Part shown: positions 7,618-15,536 of the stretch, one piece after another
Numbering within the stretch: position 1 is the stretch's first letter
How the letters are laid out: every line of letters starts with the position of its first letter
From: Thermoplasmata archaeon
Lineage (GTDB): Archaea; Thermoplasmatota; E2; UBA202; JdFR-43
Length of the DNA: 20,484 nt
Direction: 5' to 3'
Assembly (NCBI GenBank): GCA_021161135.1
Contig: JAGHBD010000002.1
Span: forward strand, 1-20,484
Notes under the pieces: model-generated
What the model was told of the DNA's origin: nothing
The model's input: only the letters and a program-made list of their open reading frames with translations
Databases searched by the model: none
Position numbers and translations under genes: made by a program

Positions 7618-8522
7618 CGTCGATATAGCCTCAATATTGTAAGCACGGCGGGACGCCCTTCATACTCTATCTTCTTCGAAATCATCTCAATTTCTTTTAC
7701 ACTTCCATCTTTAAATACAAGTTTATATCTCCTTGGCTCTGGTTTCAATTTGCCTTTCAGTAGCTTCTCATAATTTTTCATGATTTTTTCTTTATCTTCT
7801 TCAGCAACGAAATCGATGAAATGTTTGCCAAGAAGTTCTTCTGCTGTATAACCAGTAATGCTACTCGTCTTATTTATGAATTTTATTTTTCCTTCCTGAG
7901 TGACTATCACGGTGTCTGCTATTTCATCTATCAAATATTCATAAAGCTGTCTCAGCTTCCTTTCCTTTTCTATGAGGTAATTTTTTACTGTAACATCAAA
8001 GGCCACGCCTACAAATGTTCGCTCATTTATCTTTCGAACACTCAGCATTACATCTAACTTTTTACCATCTTTTCTTATCGCCCTTGTCTCATAATCTCTC
8101 AGATTTCCAGTTCGACGTAATGTATGCTTTATCTTTCCTTCAAAGAAGTCGTAAAGGTCTTTTCCTATTACCTCTTCTTTATCTCCATATCCCAGATGAC
8201 TGTAAAATTCATAATTACATTCCTTTACCTTAAAATCCTTGGTAAAAATAAAAGCCATTGCACGCATTCTCTCAAAAGCTGTCGCATAAATATCCTCTCC
8301 AATTGCAGATAAACGCTCAAGATTCTTCATTATTCGTGGCACATCGAGGCGGCGGAGAAAATCCTCTCTCAATTCCCTCTTTATTTCTTCAACATGCAAC
8401 CTTATTGCTTCTTTGCAAAAATCAGCAACGCTTCCATAACCAAGCTCCGGATGTTTATCAACAAGTTCCTGTAATTTATCATACAGTTCCTTAGGCAGCG
8501 AAATTGTGCTGTATTTAATCAT
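7614..8522 (-). CDS. RHH-PAS-PAS putative one-component transcription regulator
   Basis: A 302-aa soluble protein with three parts. Residues 1-50 form a ribbon-helix-helix (CopG/MetJ-like) DNA-binding domain: YSTISLPKELYDKLQELV (strand and helix 1) and GYGSVADFCKEAIRLHVEEI (turn and helix 2). A short helical linker follows. Then come two PAS domains: PAS1 at about 86-180 (NYEFYSHLGYGDKEEVIGKD, RKDGKKLDVMLSVRK) and PAS2 at about 193-299 (ITGYTAEELLGKHFIDFVAE, KDGSVKEIEMISKKI). There is no histidine kinase, GGDEF or output domain, so a ligand- or redox-sensing DNA binder is inferred. A TATA-like box lies 27 nt before the ATG. A 74-aa protein at 15312-15536 shares the RHH segment. The ligand and target genes cannot be told from sequence. 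Confidence 0.82.
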   Translation of the reverse strand: MIKYSTISLPKELYDKLQELVDKHPELGYGSVADFCKEAIRLHVEEIKRELREDFLRRLDVPRIMKNLERLSAIGEDIYATAFERMRAMAFIFTKDFKVKECNYEFYSHLGYGDKEEVIGKDLYDFFEGKIKHTLRRTGNLRDYETRAIRKDGKKLDVMLSVRKINERTFVGVAFDVTVKNYLIEKERKLRQLYEYLIDEIADTVIVTQEGKIKFINKTSSITGYTAEELLGKHFIDFVAEEDKEKIMKNYEKLLKGKLKPEPRRYKLVFKDGSVKEIEMISKKIEYEGRPAVLTILRLYRR

Positions 8523-8544
8523 TGAATATCCATAATGCGTAATT

Positions 8545-8554
8545 ATATTTAAGA
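8545..8554 (-). promoter_or_regulatory. TATA-like box of the RHH-PAS-PAS gene
   Basis: Minus-strand CTTAAATATA centres about 27 nt before the ATG at 8522, consistent with a leaderless mRNA. Confidence 0.5.
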
Positions 8555-8576
8555 TTTATTGTCTTCGGCGAACAAA

Positions 8577-8595
8577 ATTGTTCTGCCAGAACAAT
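8577..8595 (-). terminator. Stem-loop at the 3' end of metG, possible terminator
   Basis: ATTGTTCT (8577-8584) pairs perfectly with AGAACAAT (8588-8595) around a 3-nt loop. On the minus strand the hairpin begins inside the metG stop codon and is followed by TTTTGTT. Terminator function is inferred. An alternative pairing, GGCGAACAA with TTGTTCTGCC (8567-8587), is also possible, so it could instead be a protein-binding site upstream of the PAS regulator. Confidence 0.4.
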
Positions 8596-10700
8596 CATCT
8601 TACGGGGTAGCCATCGCCAACTGGCTTATCAGTTTTTATCAATCCTTCCTCATCCCGCAGCTTTTTCCCCTTATATTCAATTGCTCCGTCTTTGCTAACC
8701 ATCTTTACCTTACTAAATTCTTCATAACTTACTTCGGCGGCAGGCTCTGCTTCTATCCCTTCCACATACACCCTGCTTCCTTCCTTAGCATTTGCAACAA
8801 GCAGCACAGCTTTTCCATTTTCATCCACAGCGAGGAGCATTCCTTCCGATTCCACACCCCTTATCCTAGCTTTTTTTAAGTTAGTGATTACAACAATCTT
8901 TTTGCCCATTAATTCTTCCTTGCTATACCATGGTTTTATTCCCGCCACTATTTTTCGTTTGCCCATTTCGCCCAGATCAATCTCTATGACATAAAGTCGG
9001 TCAGCATTTGGATGTTCCTCAACGCCCACAATTTTCGCCACTCTCAAATCCAATTTTCCGAAGGGATCTTCAACTTCCTCCATTTTATCCACCTCTATCT
9101 TATTGAAAAGGGGAACTGGCATTTTAATCTCATTTTCATCTATTTCCGCCGCTTCCCATCTCTGTTCATGCACACTTCCTTCATAGCCCAGCATATGCCA
9201 GATTTTTTCCGCCGCCTTCGGCATGTAGGGGGCGGAGGCGATGGCGAGTATTTTGACTATTCTCGCACAAACATTCATGACGCTTTTGCATCTCTCAACA
9301 TCTTCTTTCAATAATTTCCATGGTTCGCTTGCATTCATATACTGATTCCCGAGCTGGGCTATTCTCATTACCTTCTTGATTCCTTCCTTGAAATGACATT
9401 TTTCTATATATTCTCCCACCTCATTGAAAGTTTCAATAACCTCGTTGATTACTTTTCTATCATGTTCTCCTTCCTTCAAATAGGGTGGAATTTTTCCAAA
9501 ATTTTTATGAATAAATGTGAGAACCCTATGAACAAAATTGCCGTATATGGCCACTAACTCATTATTTACTTTTGCCTCAAAATCCTTCCAGTTCCAGTCG
9601 GTATCTCTCTTTTCAGGCATGTTTATGGAGAGGTAGTATCGTATGGTATCTGTATCAAATTTTTTTGCTATATCTGGCAGCCATATTCCTACTCCCCTTG
9701 ATTTAGAAAACTGTTCTCCAGACATTGTCAAAAATTCATTTGCTGGAACATCATAGGGCAAATTGAGCCCTCCATGCCCCATTAACATTGCAGGCCATAT
9801 TATCGTATGGAAAGGAATATTGTCTTTTGCCAGAAAATAATAGTGTCTCGCCTCTTCAACCCACCATTTTTCCCATTCATCCTCTGCCCCTTTTTTCTTA
9901 GCCCATTCCATTGAAGCAGAAAGATAGCCAATTACAGCATCAAACCATACATAAATGCGCTTATTTTCATATCCTTCAACAGGAACTTCAACACCCCATT
10001 CTATATCACGCGTTATCGCCCTGTCTTTTAATCCAGATTTTATAAAATTGAGGGTAAAATTAATCACATTGTCTCTCCAGAAATTCTTTCCATTGAGCCA
10101 CTGAAGAAGATCTTTCTCGAAGGCGGAGAGTTTAAAAAAGAGATGCTCCGTTTCTTTCAGCACAGGTGTTGAGCCACATATTTTGCATTTCGGCTCTAAA
10201 ATTTCATTCACATCAAGCGTTCTGCCGCATTCCTCACACTGATCTCCTCTTGCTTTTCCATGGCAGTAATAGCATATTCCTTCCACATATCTGTCTGGAA
10301 GGAATCGAGAACAATTGTTGCAATAAAATGCCATCATCTTTTTGGGATAAATATATCCTTTTTCATAGAGGCGAAGGAAAAATTTTTTAACCACATTTTT
10401 GTGAAATTCATTGCTTGTGCGTGTAAAATTCTCAAATTTTATACTAAAATCTTCCAAACTTCTTTTATGCTCTTCGTGATAACGATCAACAATTTCTTTC
10501 GGCGATACGCCCTCTTTTTCAGCTGTAAGAGTTATTGGTGTGCCATGTTCGTCGCTGCCAGAGACCATCAGCACCTCATTGCCTTTCATTCTGTGATATC
10601 TACCAAAAATATCTCCGGGCAATAGACAGCCAGCGAGTGTGCCGAGATGCAAAGAGCCGTTGGCGTAAGGCCATGCCACTCCTATGAATATTCTTTCCAT
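8595..10700 (-). CDS. metG: Methionyl-tRNA synthetase with C-terminal tRNA-binding domain
   Basis: A 701-aa class I synthetase that charges tRNA-Met. The HIGH-type signature is PYANGSLHLGT at residues 11-21 and the KMSKS-type signature is FSKSR at 331-335. The connective domain carries four CxxC knuckles (C127/C130, C143/C146, C155/C158, C172/C175), the two-zinc arrangement. WFDAVIGYLSASMEW and the anticodon-binding helices follow. About residues 545-650 form an EMAP-II/Trbp111-like OB fold (LDLRVAKIVGVEEHPNADRL, GVESEGMLLAVDENG), here fused rather than encoded separately. A 50-residue tail follows it. The ATG at 10700 is 16 nt after the trmJ stop; a TTTAAATA box overlapping the trmJ end, about 22 nt upstream, may be its own promoter. 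Confidence 0.97.
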   Translation of the reverse strand: MERIFIGVAWPYANGSLHLGTLAGCLLPGDIFGRYHRMKGNEVLMVSGSDEHGTPITLTAEKEGVSPKEIVDRYHEEHKRSLEDFSIKFENFTRTSNEFHKNVVKKFFLRLYEKGYIYPKKMMAFYCNNCSRFLPDRYVEGICYYCHGKARGDQCEECGRTLDVNEILEPKCKICGSTPVLKETEHLFFKLSAFEKDLLQWLNGKNFWRDNVINFTLNFIKSGLKDRAITRDIEWGVEVPVEGYENKRIYVWFDAVIGYLSASMEWAKKKGAEDEWEKWWVEEARHYYFLAKDNIPFHTIIWPAMLMGHGGLNLPYDVPANEFLTMSGEQFSKSRGVGIWLPDIAKKFDTDTIRYYLSINMPEKRDTDWNWKDFEAKVNNELVAIYGNFVHRVLTFIHKNFGKIPPYLKEGEHDRKVINEVIETFNEVGEYIEKCHFKEGIKKVMRIAQLGNQYMNASEPWKLLKEDVERCKSVMNVCARIVKILAIASAPYMPKAAEKIWHMLGYEGSVHEQRWEAAEIDENEIKMPVPLFNKIEVDKMEEVEDPFGKLDLRVAKIVGVEEHPNADRLYVIEIDLGEMGKRKIVAGIKPWYSKEELMGKKIVVITNLKKARIRGVESEGMLLAVDENGKAVLLVANAKEGSRVYVEGIEAEPAAEVSYEEFSKVKMVSKDGAIEYKGKKLRDEEGLIKTDKPVGDGYPVR

Positions 10701-10716
10701 AGTTGTATATCCATTT

Positions 10717-11451
10717 TTATTTAAAACTTTCAGGTGAATTGGCCAGCTTTTTACCTTCTGCCGCCTGTATTGCTTTTTTAAAAACCCCCATAAGAGTATG
10801 ATATTCCCATTTCGATAGCATCGCTCTTCCTATAACCCTGCGAAACAATATGCGGGTATTTTCCATTTTATGCTCTGGATAATTTATTGCTTTAAGTAGG
10901 CGGTCAAAAAATTCATACATTTTTTCCTTTTCTTTTCCATCAGCAAGCACAAATTCAGGTGGTTCATATCTTTCCATGAAAAGCTCATATAACAGAATGC
11001 AGACAGCATGCGATAGATTTAAGGCAGGATATTCATCACTTGTGGGTATCTTTACCAATAAATCACATCTCTTTATTTCTTCATTTAAAAGCCCATAATC
11101 CTCCCGCCCGAAAGCAAGTCCCACCTTCCCATCAATTTTGTATATCTCTTTTGCAAATTCCCTCGCCACAACTGTTTTCCTCAAATGATGCTTATCGTCT
11201 TTACTTTCGATAGAAGTTGTACCAACCATAAAGTCCATTTCCTCTACAATCTCATCAAAAGAATCCATTAATATGGCTTCATCAAGTATTTCTTGGGCAT
11301 GCATTGCAAATTTTCTGCAGTCATCGTTATCAAGTGAAAAGGAAGGATTGATGAGCACAAGATTCCTGAAACCAAAATTTTTCATTAACCTTGCAACTGC
11401 TCCAGCATTGCCTGCATATTTTGGCTCAACCAGTATGATGTAGGGTTGCAT
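10717..11451 (-). CDS. trmJ: TrmJ-like SPOUT tRNA 2'-O-methyltransferase (probable tRNA C32)
   Basis: A 244-aa SpoU-class SPOUT methyltransferase using S-adenosylmethionine. Motif 1 is NAGAVARLMKNFGF (15-28), motif 2 is GLAFGREDYGLLNEEI (111-126) and motif 3 is IPTSDEYPALNLSHAV (135-150), which form the trefoil knot and the SAM site. The start EPKYAGNAGAVAR and the C-terminal helical extension with RRVIGRAMLSKWEYHTLMGV match the archaeal/bacterial TrmJ (LasT) family, which methylates the ribose of tRNA position 32. Position specificity is inferred from the family. The gene begins 4 nt after the stop of the secreted Ig-like protein, suggesting co-transcription with it. Confidence 0.9.
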   Translation of the reverse strand: MQPYIILVEPKYAGNAGAVARLMKNFGFRNLVLINPSFSLDNDDCRKFAMHAQEILDEAILMDSFDEIVEEMDFMVGTTSIESKDDKHHLRKTVVAREFAKEIYKIDGKVGLAFGREDYGLLNEEIKRCDLLVKIPTSDEYPALNLSHAVCILLYELFMERYEPPEFVLADGKEKEKMYEFFDRLLKAINYPEHKMENTRILFRRVIGRAMLSKWEYHTLMGVFKKAIQAAEGKKLANSPESFK

Positions 11452-11455
11452 TTAT

Positions 11456-13612
11456 TCAAAGGCTGAAGATGTAAACAAGCATTGGCACTGTCTCTTCTTT
11501 CAATCCTGCCTTGTTGTAAGCAACAACATGCAGATAGCAGTAGCCAACTGTTCCACGCCACAGCCATTCATACGGAAACATTGTATCAATGTTCTGAAGC
11601 ACGCCATTCACATAGAATGATACATTATCTATGTCAGAATCGCTGTCATATGCAACCGCCCTCACAAGTATTCTTCCTATTATAATCGTATTTCCACTCG
11701 CTAATGGCCATATCTGGCGATCAAAGAGATACAGGTAGCCTGGCATTGGGCGCTGCAAAACCAAATATGGCTTGCTCTTATCTATTTTTATAGTTACATT
11801 TTTCATACTCTCATTATTTCCCTTGTCGTCTCCACTGTAAAATTCAAGAAGATGTTCTCCTTCATCACTTATTGTGAAAGTGCCAGTGTATGTCTTCCAT
11901 GTTCCACCATCTATTCTATATTTTGTGAACAAAATTGCATCGCCATCTGGATCGGTTGCATTAAGGGTGACATTGACATTTGTTATGTACCATCCATTTT
12001 TTCCATTTGGTGATGATGGCGTTAAATTGCAGGTTGTTACAGGTGGAGAATTTGGAGCAGTAATGGTAAAGTGATATACCGTACTCTTTGCAGCATTTCC
12101 AAGGTGATCTTTTGCATATATTGTGAAGTCATATACTCCTGCTATGGTATATACTTCCTCCCTGTAATAGGTGGAGCAGCTCTTGTAATGCATTGTGAAA
12201 TTTGCTGTAGATGAATCTGGATATGTTACTTCCAGATATACGCTCTCCACCCCAACACCAAGATCTTCGACAGAGCAGCTTATATTTACATATCCACCAG
12301 CATTTTGAGTTGATGGCTCGACGACAACATTTGATATCGATGGTCCGACATCATCTACGTATAATGATTTGTTATGGGTTGTTTCCTCATTACCCACATT
12401 ATCCACGCTATAATATTCGACATAGTTGGTACCTCCTTTTACAAGGGAGAAGGCACCTGAATACAGTGTAAAGTTATTATTCTTTCCAACACCTGTGCCA
12501 GGCGCTGGATGCCAGGAGCCATTCCATATGCGATAATAGGTGGCTGCAACGCCTGAAACGCTGTCTGTTGCAGAAAGTGTTATGGTTGAAGAAGATGTTA
12601 TGTAGCTGCCATATGAAGGAGTTGCATGGAGCGTGGTTACGGGAGGAGATGTATCTATACCCACACTTTCGTCAGCTGTCAGAGGCGATGCCTCAATATT
12701 ACTTGCATTGTCTTGGCTCCTTGTATAAAATTCGTAATAGCCATCTCCGCTCGGGGCATTAAAATTCCACTGCCAAGGCGGCGTGGTATCGGTTGCAAAA
12801 GTCTGCCATGCACCCCATGTTGTGTTATCGCTGCTATATCTGTAGTAGAGTGTAACTTCCTTAACACCTGAGAGGCTATCTGAGGCTGTAGCGGTTATTA
12901 CAAGAGGCAGGGAAGTTTGCCAGTAGCTCATTGCATCAACGCTTGATGTGGGAGCTGTTATATCATATCCAGCTATTTCATCTGCTGATGCTGGAGCTGC
13001 TTCGCTATTTCCAGCTGTATCATTTGCTATGCTGTAAAATTCATAATATCCTTCGCCACTTGGGAAATTAAAGCTGAAACTCCAAGGTGATGAGACATCC
13101 TTTGCGAAAAATGTCCATGCACTCCATGTTGCATTATCATTGCTGTATCTGAACCATAAGCTGACATTTGCTACTTCATAGTTATCAGATGCAGTTGCTG
13201 AAAGGGTTGCTGCAGCATTATACCAGTAGCTTGCTAAAGCATTAATCTGGCTTGAAGGAGGGGTTGTATCCTGCAATACAAATGTGTAGGTGGCAGATGT
13301 TGCCCATCCTGTTGCATTATAAGCTTTTACAACATATGAATAGGTGCCAAGAGGATCAGGATAAGCATATGTATGGTTATAATACCATGTGCTTGGGGCA
13401 ATATGCAGCATTGAATAATTTCCCATTAAGGTTGCATTTGGATAATAAATTTCCACATATGCCTGTGTTGCATTTGTTATGTCTGCGGTAATGTTATTAT
13501 AACCAGGAACTTCAACAGGATCTGGAGCGTCACTTACACTATTTATTGTGGGTTGTGCCAGTCCATAAATCGCTATTGCAACAAATAAACCCACCATGAG
13601 TAACTTTTTCAT
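11456..13612 (-). CDS. Secreted surface protein with tandem Ig-like domains
   Basis: A 718-aa exported protein. Residues 1-20 (MKKLLMVGLFVAIAIYGLAQ) form a signal peptide. The rest is Ser/Thr/Asn/Tyr-rich beta-sandwich material in units of about 100 residues. Units at 115-216 and 217-319 are clear duplicates: both open D-x-T-x-P, contain FRYSNDNATW or YRYSSDNTTW, and GYYEFY. Weaker units follow at about 320-421, 424-520, 521-612 and 613-718. The last unit (FDRQIWPLASGNTIIIG ... PYEWLW) matches a recurring C-terminal module of euryarchaeal secreted proteins, from memory. Many N-x-S/T sites suggest N-glycosylation. No C-terminal membrane anchor is visible, so it is free or held non-covalently at the cell surface. 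The function is unknown; adhesion or cell-wall association is a guess. Confidence 0.85.
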   Translation of the reverse strand: MKKLLMVGLFVAIAIYGLAQPTINSVSDAPDPVEVPGYNNITADITNATQAYVEIYYPNATLMGNYSMLHIAPSTWYYNHTYAYPDPLGTYSYVVKAYNATGWATSATYTFVLQDTTPPSSQINALASYWYNAAATLSATASDNYEVANVSLWFRYSNDNATWSAWTFFAKDVSSPWSFSFNFPSGEGYYEFYSIANDTAGNSEAAPASADEIAGYDITAPTSSVDAMSYWQTSLPLVITATASDSLSGVKEVTLYYRYSSDNTTWGAWQTFATDTTPPWQWNFNAPSGDGYYEFYTRSQDNASNIEASPLTADESVGIDTSPPVTTLHATPSYGSYITSSSTITLSATDSVSGVAATYYRIWNGSWHPAPGTGVGKNNNFTLYSGAFSLVKGGTNYVEYYSVDNVGNEETTHNKSLYVDDVGPSISNVVVEPSTQNAGGYVNISCSVEDLGVGVESVYLEVTYPDSSTANFTMHYKSCSTYYREEVYTIAGVYDFTIYAKDHLGNAAKSTVYHFTITAPNSPPVTTCNLTPSSPNGKNGWYITNVNVTLNATDPDGDAILFTKYRIDGGTWKTYTGTFTISDEGEHLLEFYSGDDKGNNESMKNVTIKIDKSKPYLVLQRPMPGYLYLFDRQIWPLASGNTIIIGRILVRAVAYDSDSDIDNVSFYVNGVLQNIDTMFPYEWLWRGTVGYCYLHVVAYNKAGLKEETVPMLVYIFSL
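12656..13270 (-). repeat. Two tandem ~306-bp coding repeats in the surface protein gene
   Basis: These code residues 115-216 and 217-319 of the Ig-like protein. Shared landmarks in the same order are TPP/TAP, ATASD, YRYS/FRYS, DNxTW, SPW/PPW, PSGxGYYEFY, then xEASP/xEAAP and the end ADE. Confidence 0.8.
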
Positions 13613-13630
13613 ATTTATTTATGTAAAAAT

Positions 13631-13647
13631 ATTATTAAAAGGTTTTG
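13631..13647 (-). promoter_or_regulatory. BRE/TATA-like promoter of the surface protein gene
   Basis: Minus strand: CAAAACC (BRE-like) followed by TTTTAATAAT, centred about 24 nt before the ATG at 13612. The divergent interval 13613-13781 (169 bp) holds this and the egsA promoter and nothing else recognisable. Confidence 0.5.
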
Positions 13648-13750
13648 TAGCGATAAAGGGTTGCGATGCCAAGAAATCCCATCTCTCAATGCTCTCCTTT
13701 GAGGCATTTGAAGAAAAATATTTCCAGAACCTCCTCATTTTTAGCAAAAA

Positions 13751-13760
13751 AACTATATGG
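13751..13760 (+). promoter_or_regulatory. TATA-like box of egsA
   Basis: AACTATATGG centres about 26 nt before the ATG at 13782, with a purine/A-rich BRE-like GCAAAAA before it. This supports the start chosen for egsA. Confidence 0.5.
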
Positions 13761-13781
13761 GCGAGGAAAATACAAAATATA

Positions 13782-14837
13782 ATGCCATTCAGCAAGCAAA
13801 AACTCATGGAGTTTCCGAGAGATGTAGTAGTGGGGCATGGAGTTATTGATGATATTGTTGAGCTATGCGAGAGAGTAAATGTTGAGGGAAAGTGCATACT
13901 TGTTCATGATGAAAATACAAAAAGAATAGCAGGGGACAGGGTTGCTTCTCTCCTCTCCAAAAAATATTCTGTTGACGATATAGTTGTTGAAAGGGCAACA
14001 ATGAAGGAAGTGAGAAGAGTTTATAGGATGGCGAAAAAGACGGAGGCAAACTTTTTGGTTGCAGTAGGCGGAGGCACGGTTATAGATATTGCAAAACTTG
14101 CCTCCTTTAAATGCAAGGTGCCCTTCATAAGTATTCCTACTGCTGCTTCTCATGATGGCATAGCATCTCCACGGGCATCAATAAAAGAGAATGGAACATC
14201 AATATCAAAGGAAGCTCGCTCCCCTTTGGCCATCCTTGCAGATACAGCCATAATATCCAAAGCCCCCTACAGGATGCTGGCATCTGGTTGCGCCGATGTA
14301 ATCTCCAATCTTACAGCAGTTCTTGACTGGGAACTGGCAAGGAGGCTCAAGGGAGAGTATTACAGTTCATTTGCTGCTGCTCTTGCAAAAACAGCAGCAG
14401 AAACTATCATTGAAAATGCGAAGTTCATAAAGCCAGGAATAGAGGAAGCCGTATGGATTGCAGTAAAAGCGATGATTGTATCTGGTGTTGCAATGAGCGT
14501 CGCCAATTCCTCCCGCCCTGCAAGCGGGGCAGAGCATATGTTTTCTCATGCTCTGGATAGAATAGCTCCAGGCAAAGCGATGCATGGAGAGCAATGTGGC
14601 GTGGGAGCAATAATGATGATGTATCTTCACGGCGGAGACTGGGAAATGATAAGAGATACTCTCAAAGAAATTGGTGCGCCAACAACGGCTAAGGAGTTAG
14701 GGGTAACAAAGAAAGATGTTATCCGTGCCCTTATGATGGCCCATAAGGTGAGGCCAGAAAGATACACCATTTTGGGTACAGATGGGATTACAAAAGATGC
14801 AGCTGAAAAGTTGGTTAAAATAACGGGGGTGGCGTAA
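13782..14837 (+). CDS. egsA: sn-Glycerol-1-phosphate dehydrogenase
   Basis: 351 aa from the ATG at 13782. The enzyme reduces dihydroxyacetone phosphate to sn-glycerol-1-phosphate with NAD(P)H, setting the archaeal stereochemistry of membrane lipids. The nucleotide loop is AVGGGTVIDIAKLA (94-107), followed by SIPTAASHDGIASPRAS (117-133). Likely zinc ligands are D172 (ASGCADVISNL), H252 (SGAEHMFSHALD) and H268 (AMHGEQCGVGAIMM), as expected for the iron/zinc dehydrogenase fold. The frame stays open 62 codons further upstream, but that stretch lacks family similarity, contains the TATA-like box, and would overlap the surface protein gene; 351 residues is the normal length. The stop codon shares one base with the next gene's ATG. 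Confidence 0.96.
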   Translation: MPFSKQKLMEFPRDVVVGHGVIDDIVELCERVNVEGKCILVHDENTKRIAGDRVASLLSKKYSVDDIVVERATMKEVRRVYRMAKKTEANFLVAVGGGTVIDIAKLASFKCKVPFISIPTAASHDGIASPRASIKENGTSISKEARSPLAILADTAIISKAPYRMLASGCADVISNLTAVLDWELARRLKGEYYSSFAAALAKTAAETIIENAKFIKPGIEEAVWIAVKAMIVSGVAMSVANSSRPASGAEHMFSHALDRIAPGKAMHGEQCGVGAIMMMYLHGGDWEMIRDTLKEIGAPTTAKELGVTKKDVIRALMMAHKVRPERYTILGTDGITKDAAEKLVKITGVA

Positions 14838-15262
14838 TGGTTTTAATTACGCTTATAGGTAAAAAGCTTGCTCAGGAAGGGAATGAGTTTGTTTATCTTG
14901 GAATTACTCAGCAATGTAAAAACTGTCGCCTGAAGACAGTTTGCTCCAATTTGCAGGAGGGCAGAACATACAGAATAACAAAGATAAGAGATAAAACACA
15001 TCAGTGCAAAATCCATGACGGCGGCGTAATCGTCGTTGAAGTAGAAAAACTGCCGGCAGAAGTAAATGTGAAGGAGAAGGAAGCGGAGGCGACGGCTATA
15101 GAGTATCATCGGATAAAATGCAATAATGTTGCCTGTAAAGAATATGAAGCCTGTGTGCCCAAGATTAAAGAAAAAGAATATAAAATCATTGAAGTGAAGG
15201 GAAATGTTGAATGCCCAAGAGGGTTTAAGTTAAAGAAGATACTCGTGGATGATATTAAGTAA
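14837..15262 (+). CDS. UPF0179 family cysteine-rich protein
   Basis: A 141-aa protein of the archaeal UPF0179 family (COG2412), function unknown. Eight cysteines are present: C27, C30, C36 and C57 in a first cluster (QQCKNCRLKTVC ... HQC) and C95, C100, C106 and C126 in a second (IKCNNVACKEYEAC ... VECPRG). This two-by-four layout suggests two metal sites, zinc or Fe-S; that is inference. The N-terminus VLITLIGKKLAQEGNEFVYL is typical. The ATG shares its A with the egsA stop, so the two are translationally coupled, hinting at a link with lipid synthesis or at simple operon packing. Confidence 0.88.
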   Translation: MVLITLIGKKLAQEGNEFVYLGITQQCKNCRLKTVCSNLQEGRTYRITKIRDKTHQCKIHDGGVIVVEVEKLPAEVNVKEKEAEATAIEYHRIKCNNVACKEYEACVPKIKEKEYKIIEVKGNVECPRGFKLKKILVDDIK

Positions 15263-15282
15263 GGCAGCGAGCAGATAGTAAA

Positions 15283-15290
15283 TTATATAT
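15283..15290 (+). promoter_or_regulatory. TATA-like box of the 74-aa RHH gene
   Basis: TTATATAT centres about 25 nt before the ATG at 15312, indicating a separate, probably leaderless transcript from the egsA pair. Confidence 0.5.
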
Positions 15291-15311
15291 CCTCTTTACA
15301 AATAAGTTCTC

Positions 15312-15536
15312 ATGGTAAAATACAGCACAATTTCAATACCCAAGGAACTTCATGAGGAGATAAAAAGAACCGTTATTGATGACCCAAGATATGGATATAA
15401 AAGTGTGGCAGAGTTCTCGCTTGAGGCAATAAAGTTGAGGCTGGATGAAATAAAAAGTACTCTCGAGGAGGAAAAAGGAAAAAAAAGAGAAAAAATACAG
15501 AAAATTGTTGAGAATATAAAGAAGAAGTTAAGATAG
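15312..15536 (+). CDS. Small ribbon-helix-helix DNA-binding protein
   Basis: A 74-aa protein. Residues 1-50 are a ribbon-helix-helix domain, VKYSTISIPKELHEEIKRTV then GYKSVAEFSLEAIKLRLDEI. It is clearly similar to the N-terminus of the PAS regulator at 7614-8522; both share KYSTIS, PKEL, GY-SVA-F and EAI-L-DEIK/EEIK patterns. The remaining 24 residues are a highly charged lysine-rich helix. It probably binds DNA as a dimer. It could act as a stand-alone regulator, an antitoxin-like protein, or a competitor for the PAS regulator's sites; none is shown by the sequence. No toxin-like gene adjoins it. Its 3' end overlaps the converging Cas4-like gene by 9 bases. Confidence 0.8.
   Translation: MVKYSTISIPKELHEEIKRTVIDDPRYGYKSVAEFSLEAIKLRLDEIKSTLEEEKGKKREKIQKIVENIKKKLR

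Noticed and set aside
13596..13781. N-terminal extension of egsA by 62 codons
   Set aside because: The extension overlaps the divergent surface gene, lacks family similarity and contains the likely TATA box; the ATG at 13782 gives the normal length.
13613..13781. A small RNA gene in the divergent gap before egsA
   Set aside because: No C/D or K-turn boxes, no tRNA-like fold and no strong stem were found; the stretch is explained by two promoters.
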